In this document: positions 60,184-64,000 of the stretch, one piece after another
Numbering within the stretch: position 1 is the stretch's first letter
Layout of the letters: each line of letters begins with the position of its first letter
Source: Jeotgalicoccus sp.
Lineage (GTDB): Bacteria > Bacillota > Bacilli > Staphylococcales > Salinicoccaceae
NCBI GenBank assembly: GCA_003513765.1
Contig: DONT01000006.1
Coordinates: forward strand, 112,333-176,332
DNA: 64,000 nt
Direction of reading: 5' to 3'
Program-made: the position numbers and the translations under genes
The notes under the pieces: model-generated
What the model saw: only the letters and a program-made list of their open reading frames with translations
Told to the model about the DNA's origin: nothing
The model's database searches: none

Positions 60184-61107
60184 ATGTCCGGAAAACAAAA
60201 AGGTATACTGTTCGTTTCAGGTGCATACATAATCTGGGGAGTGCTTCCGATATACTGGCGGCAGATTGAGTCGGTATCCCCGTTTGAAATTATAGCGCAC
60301 CGTATATTCTGGTCCTTTATATTTATGGTGCTGTACATAATGTTCACAGGCAGATGGCAATACTTAAAAACGAATTTAACGTTTATTTTCAGCAATAAGA
60401 AAAAAGCACTCAGCTTACTCGCAGCATCGATTATTATTTCTATAAACTGGCTGACTTACATACTGGCAGTGAACGAGGGGCATATACTGGAGGCAAGTCT
60501 CGGGTATTATATCAATCCGTTTGTCAGTATACTGCTCGCATATTTTATACTAAAAGAACGATTTTCAAAAGGTGAATGGCTGGCGATTTTTATCGTGTCG
60601 CTCGGAGTGATCTATATGTCGCTCGGAGTCGGACATATTCCATGGCTGGCACTTACACTGGCAGTGACTTTTGGCGTCTACGGGCTGATTAAAAAAACTA
60701 TAAATATTGATGCAACATATGCACTCGCAGTAGAAACCGCAGTGCTGGCACCGGCAGCGCTTCTGTATATTCTGTATTTAAATGCCACAGGTGTGAATAC
60801 ACTTGATTTTGGACTGAACAGAGATACGGCTTTTACGATGGGGACGGGTGTCGTGACGGCAATTCCGCTTCTGCTGTTTGCTCTCGGTGCGGTCCGGATT
60901 CCATTGTCACTGACAGGACTGCTGCAGTATATCGGACCGACACTGATGCTCTTTATCGGTATATTCCTCTACGGAGAATCATTTACAACGACACATAAAA
61001 TCGCATATGGATTCATTTGGTCAGGGCTGATTTTCTACACGCTGCTGCGCTTTAAAGCAGCGCGTCCGCGCCGTCAGAAACAGAAAATCAAGCTGACAGA
61101 TGATTAG
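60184..61107 (+). CDS. EamA/RarD family transporter
   Basis: From ATG 60184 the product has 307 residues and about ten membrane helices. It begins KGILFVSGAYIIWGVLPIYWR and contains ILEASLGYYINPFVSILLAYFILKERFSKGEW and FALGAVRIPLSLTGLLQYIGPTLMLFIG in outline, the RarD variant of the drug/metabolite exporters. RarD homologues are linked to chloramphenicol sensitivity in Pseudomonas, but the true substrate is unknown. GTG 60172 is in frame but the GGTGAG site suits 60184. Confidence 0.88.
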   Translation: MSGKQKGILFVSGAYIIWGVLPIYWRQIESVSPFEIIAHRIFWSFIFMVLYIMFTGRWQYLKTNLTFIFSNKKKALSLLAASIIISINWLTYILAVNEGHILEASLGYYINPFVSILLAYFILKERFSKGEWLAIFIVSLGVIYMSLGVGHIPWLALTLAVTFGVYGLIKKTINIDATYALAVETAVLAPAALLYILYLNATGVNTLDFGLNRDTAFTMGTGVVTAIPLLLFALGAVRIPLSLTGLLQYIGPTLMLFIGIFLYGESFTTTHKIAYGFIWSGLIFYTLLRFKAARPRRQKQKIKLTDD

Positions 61108-61176
61108 CTTATTATTAGATATAAAGATAACTCCATGTTACTATTTAGAAAGATTTTAGTGTAAGGGGAATGAGTC

Positions 61177-62004
61177 ATGTCATATTTAAAAAACTTTGGC
61201 TTATTGTTGGCAGTAACAGGTATTTTGGCCGCATGTCAGGATACTGACCTAGAGAGCGGCAGTGAAGTTGTCTCTGAAGATACAAATGTCGCAGCATCCG
61301 ATGAAGAATTCGGAACTGAAAAAGATAAAAGAGAACCGGCAGGAGAAAATACTTCAGCAGCCGAACCGGCTGATATAGAAGATGTAGATGAACAAAAGAT
61401 CGAAGATGATGATTTAACAGATATTGTCGATAAGGCAGAAAATATAGAGAGCTACAAAGCGGAGCTGAATATGTCAGCAGCACTGGACGATACAAAACCG
61501 CGTGATTTAAATGCAGAAGTGCAGTATATCAACAGTGAACCGCCGCAAATGCTGCTCCGTGCATTCGGTGAAGACCGGACGATTTCAAAAGACGGTAAAA
61601 CATATTACAACAACAACTCGGAATGGATAGATATCAGTGATTCGATTGACGTTAATTTACTGTACAGCGTAACCTATGACAATGCAGTCGCATCTTTTGC
61701 AGAAATGCAGCCTCATATGGAAACAGAAAAAAATGATGATGAGATTATTTATACCTATAAAGGTAATAATGCAGAAATATATAAAACAATCGAATCATTA
61801 GTGCAGATTAACTTCGGTGAGATGCAGATCGAAAACGTGAACTCGACAGTCCAGGTTACTGTGAATAAAGAAAACAAGCTGGTCGAAGAAATAAAATTCG
61901 AAGCAGACGGCACAGACACACAGGGAACATTTGAACTTAACGGAGAAGCAGTATTCGAATCGTTCAACGAAGTAAAAGAGATTGAAATCCCGGAAATGGA
62001 ATAA
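61177..62004 (+). CDS. Lipoprotein, probable DUF6612/LolA-like fold
   Basis: The 275-residue product has a lipoprotein signal (LLLAVTGILAACQD), an acidic disordered linker of about 70 residues, and a beta-rich domain from about residue 85 (VDKAENIESYKAELNMSAAL; DGKTYYNNNSEWIDI). This is the layout of DUF6612 lipoproteins in Firmicutes. Anchored outside the membrane; function unknown. GTAAGGGG lies before the ATG, and a strong terminator follows. Confidence 0.75.
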   Translation: MSYLKNFGLLLAVTGILAACQDTDLESGSEVVSEDTNVAASDEEFGTEKDKREPAGENTSAAEPADIEDVDEQKIEDDDLTDIVDKAENIESYKAELNMSAALDDTKPRDLNAEVQYINSEPPQMLLRAFGEDRTISKDGKTYYNNNSEWIDISDSIDVNLLYSVTYDNAVASFAEMQPHMETEKNDDEIIYTYKGNNAEIYKTIESLVQINFGEMQIENVNSTVQVTVNKENKLVEEIKFEADGTDTQGTFELNGEAVFESFNEVKEIEIPEME

Positions 62005-62018
62005 TTTAATAGATAGAA

Positions 62019-62057
62019 AAATGCGCCCGGCTCCTAGATGAGCCGGGCGCATTTTTA
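62019..62057 (+). terminator. Terminator of the lipoprotein gene
   Basis: AATGCGCCCGGCTC-CTAGAT-GAGCCGGGCGCATT followed by TTTATTT. Confidence 0.92.
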
Positions 62058-62060
62058 TTT

Positions 62061-62183
62061 GTTGACTTCATGTGTATCCGAGTAGTTCAAGGTTGGCATG
62101 AGTTGTCTTCATGTGTATCCGAGTTGCTTGGGACTGGCATGAGTTGTCTTCATGTGTATCCGAGTTGCTTGGGACTGGCATGA
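62061..62183. repeat. Array D: three tandem 41-bp repeats
   Basis: Units 62061-62101, 62102-62142 and 62143-62183 each contain CTTCATGTGTATCCGAG (at 62066, 62107 and 62148) and end in GGCATGA. The last two units are identical and the first differs at several bases. CATGA-N7-TCATG forms a short hairpin across unit borders. The array sits in the convergent gap before the dioxygenase gene. Confidence 0.97.
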
Positions 62184-62211
62184 ACGTATGCCCTGTTCAT
62201 CGGCCATTCCA

Positions 62212-63138
62212 TCAGTTCAGCGGATGCAGTCTCATTTCGATAAAGTCCCGGTCCTGCTCTAAAAACGGCGGCAGAGATAAGCTTTCGCCTAAAGTTTCAA
62301 GGGGTTCATCGACTGTGAATCCGGGGGTGTCTGTCGAGATTTCAACCGTGATATTGCCGGCAGCATTAATGTACAATGCTTTAAAGTAATGTCGGTCGAC
62401 AACGCCTGAGTTCCGCCATTTATCTTTAGTAACGCGTTCTTCGATTTCTTTCAGCGCCGCTTCATCTTTTACGCGCAGTGAAAAGTGATGTACACTGCCG
62501 TAGCCCTGTTTTTCGACGTTTGTCGTGCGTGATTCCACAACGAACACAGAGTCATCGCCGAAGCGGACGCGTGCCTGTTCTGCATTATCTAAATCGCCGT
62601 CGTATTCTCCGCCGAGCATTTGTAAAAAATCCACCATCGGTTTTAAATACTGCACGGTTACTTCGACACCGAATATACCGGTCACGGCATATTCAAGCGG
62701 AATGCTTCCGCCGCCTGCGTAAGGTTCGGAGTCAGTATAGTCACTGTCTGCGAGGAGGGCGAAACGCTGGCCTTCTGCGTCAGAGAATTTCATTATTTTT
62801 TCTCCGAAATAATCGATAATACCTTCGTGATAAACACCTTGTTCTTCCATACGTGTTCTGAAGTATTCAATAGCTTCGACTGAAGGCACCCGAAGAATAG
62901 TACGTGAAATTGAGTTTGTTCCCGGTGTAAATTTCGGTGCCATGCCAATTTCAAAAAAAGTAACATCCGTTCCCGGTGTTCCTTTATAATCGCTGTAAAA
63001 TAAATGATACATATCCGGACTGTCCTGATTGACTGTTTTCTTGACCAGTCTATGGCCGAGAAACTGTGTGAAGAAGTCGTGATTTTCAATAATGTCTTTC
63101 GTAATTGCTGATACATGATGAATGCCGTATGCGCTCAC
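62212..63138 (-). CDS. Ring-cleaving dioxygenase of the VOC superfamily, MhqO-like
   Basis: The 308-residue protein has two VOC modules. YGIHHVSAITKD opens the first, MYHLFYSDYKGTPGTDVTFFE follows, and YGSVHHFSLRVKDE with ITVEISTDTPGF closes the second; the histidines and glutamate form the metal site. MhqO/YkcA-type enzymes open (hydro)quinone rings under quinone stress. GTG 63138 has AGGAGGG upstream. It is divergent from an MhqD-like hydrolase, the same pair being regulated by MhqR in Bacillus and Staphylococcus. No MhqR gene is in the window. Confidence 0.85.
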   Translation of the reverse strand: MSAYGIHHVSAITKDIIENHDFFTQFLGHRLVKKTVNQDSPDMYHLFYSDYKGTPGTDVTFFEIGMAPKFTPGTNSISRTILRVPSVEAIEYFRTRMEEQGVYHEGIIDYFGEKIMKFSDAEGQRFALLADSDYTDSEPYAGGGSIPLEYAVTGIFGVEVTVQYLKPMVDFLQMLGGEYDGDLDNAEQARVRFGDDSVFVVESRTTNVEKQGYGSVHHFSLRVKDEAALKEIEERVTKDKWRNSGVVDRHYFKALYINAAGNITVEISTDTPGFTVDEPLETLGESLSLPPFLEQDRDFIEMRLHPLN

Positions 63139-63212
63139 AGTGCACCCTCCTTTAATCTCTTTGATGTTATTATATAATACAAGTATACGTATCTCTATTA
63201 GGAGGGCTTATC

Positions 63213-63851
63213 ATGAAACATTTATATATTAAATCGAGAAAAGAAACAGCAAAGGAAACACTCATATTATTTCACGGCACCGGCGGACGGGAAACCGATC
63301 TTTTGGATGTTGCAACGACAGTAAACAGTGAAGCCAATATTTTAAGCTTCAGAGGAGACGTCGATGAGAACGGACAGACGCGTTTCTTTAAACGTTTATC
63401 TTTAAAAGAATACGATGAACAGAGCTTAAAAGAAGAAGCTGACAAAATTTACGATGAGCTTAAAAAACTGAGCGCAGAGTACAATTTTGATTTGGCGAAA
63501 GCTGTAATTATCGGCTATTCCAACGGCGCGAATATCGCGGCATATCTAATGCTTAATTATGAACTCGGTGTGAAAGGTGCAATGCTGATGCACAGCGCGT
63601 ACCGCAGCGAAACGATTGGCAAAGGGATGCTGTTTGATACACAAGTGCTGCTGACTGCAGGAGCACAGGATACAACGGCAACAGCAGGTGAATCCTATAC
63701 GCTTAAAAAAATGCTCGAAAATAAAGGGGCAAATGTCAGCGTGAAATTAACGGACGGCGGACATGAAATATCCCCTATGGAATTAATGGAAGGGCATGTC
63801 TGGTACATGCCGATCAAAAAATCCATAAGGGACGAGGATAAGTTACTATAA
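63213..63851 (+). CDS. mhqD: Alpha/beta hydrolase, MhqD-like carboxylesterase
   Basis: The 212-residue phospholipase/carboxylesterase-type hydrolase has LILFHGTGGRETDLLDVA (oxyanion loop), nucleophile elbow IIGYSNGANIAAYL, LLTAGAQDTTATA with the catalytic aspartate and DGGHEISPMEL with the histidine. MhqD is part of quinone detoxification with MhqO, which is divergently encoded here. AGGAGG precedes ATG 63213. Its stop overlaps the stop of the convergent HAD gene by 6 bases. Confidence 0.85.
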   Translation: MKHLYIKSRKETAKETLILFHGTGGRETDLLDVATTVNSEANILSFRGDVDENGQTRFFKRLSLKEYDEQSLKEEADKIYDELKKLSAEYNFDLAKAVIIGYSNGANIAAYLMLNYELGVKGAMLMHSAYRSETIGKGMLFDTQVLLTAGAQDTTATAGESYTLKKMLENKGANVSVKLTDGGHEISPMELMEGHVWYMPIKKSIRDEDKLL

Positions 63852-64000
63852 GTAATTTTTTCGTAAATACTGTTCCAGGCCATCTTCATCACAGCTGAAT
63901 TCAGTAACATCATCAGCTATCTGTTTAACCTCTTCATTGCCGTTTTGCATCGCCGTTGATTTCCCGGCAATTTTAAACATTGGAATGTCGTTCATTGAAT
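63846..64000 (-). CDS. Cof-type HAD-IIB phosphatase, C-terminal part (5' end off window)
   Basis: The minus frame ending at 63846 reads MNDIPMFKIAGKSTAMQNGNEEVKQIADDV in outline, the end of the HAD-IIB core (loop with the conserved ND and GN...A pattern) seen in sugar-phosphate phosphatases such as Cof/YcsE. Only about 51 residues are inside the window. It is convergent with mhqD and overlaps it by 6 bases. Confidence 0.8.
   Translation of the reverse strand, partial: SMNDIPMFKIAGKSTAMQNGNEEVKQIADDVTEFSCDEDGLEQYLRKNYL

Noticed and set aside
62111..62389. 92-residue plus-strand frame crossing array D and the dioxygenase gene
   Set aside because: It reads through the repeats and the antisense of a well-supported gene.

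Overview
The window looks like chromosome from a low-to-moderate GC Gram-positive bacterium of the Staphylococcaceae, most like Jeotgalicoccus or Salinicoccus. The genus is inferred from gene content and style, not from a marker gene. Evidence is strong purine-rich ribosome binding sites, many TTG/GTG starts, a csoR-copA-copZ operon, an opuC-type osmolyte transporter, a TPP-riboswitch tenA, divergent pdxS/pdxR, several sigma-B-like promoters and lipoproteins with Firmicutes lipoboxes. No phage, insertion sequence, rRNA or CRISPR array was seen. One tRNA gene is present.

Layout. 1-6.1 kb: an operon resembling hydantoin or ureide breakdown (cyclic amidohydrolase, MmgE/PrpD protein, M20-type carbamoyl hydrolase), then a predicted PD-(D/E)XK nuclease, a decayed LacI regulator and a BenE-like permease. 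The permease promoter and first codons also exist as a decayed copy before the nuclease gene. 6.1-11.3 kb: lipid kinase, tRNA, stress protein, serine hydrolase, TPP riboswitch and tenA. 11.4-16.7 kb: an AT-rich amino-acid catabolic island (RidA, aminotransferase, LysR, frameshifted symporter, class V aminotransferase) lying between two paralogous acidic lipoproteins. 17-23.8 kb: efflux pump, phosphoesterase, NERD protein, thioesterase, FAH and MOSC proteins, esterase. 23.9-27.3 kb: opuCABCD. 27.5-36.4 kb: AEC transporter, thioredoxin-fold and YciI proteins, a surface-tethered lethal-factor-like metalloprotease, a PatA-like aminotransferase, and a TRAP transporter with cupin and hydratase genes. 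36.5-45.2 kb: vitamin B6 genes, a dehydrogenase, ilvE, an old yellow enzyme, and an AbgT transporter with its M20 hydrolase. 45.2-48.3 kb: copper operon. 48.4-64 kb: CorC-type transporter, phosphoesterase, LysE exporter, a racemase/deacylase pair, an MMPL exporter with its MarR regulator, membrane proteins, and a divergent quinone-stress pair (mhqO/mhqD-like), ending in a partial HAD phosphatase.

The most unusual structure is a set of short tandem repeat arrays with a 41-bp period (42 in one). They occur in every convergent (3'-to-3') gap longer than about 100 bp and in no other gap I examined. Two arrays share one sequence in opposite orientation, two others are distant relatives of each other, and one has grown into the end of pdxR. 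Each unit carries short inverted arms. The layout resembles enterobacterial REP/BIME elements and I know of no description of it in this group.
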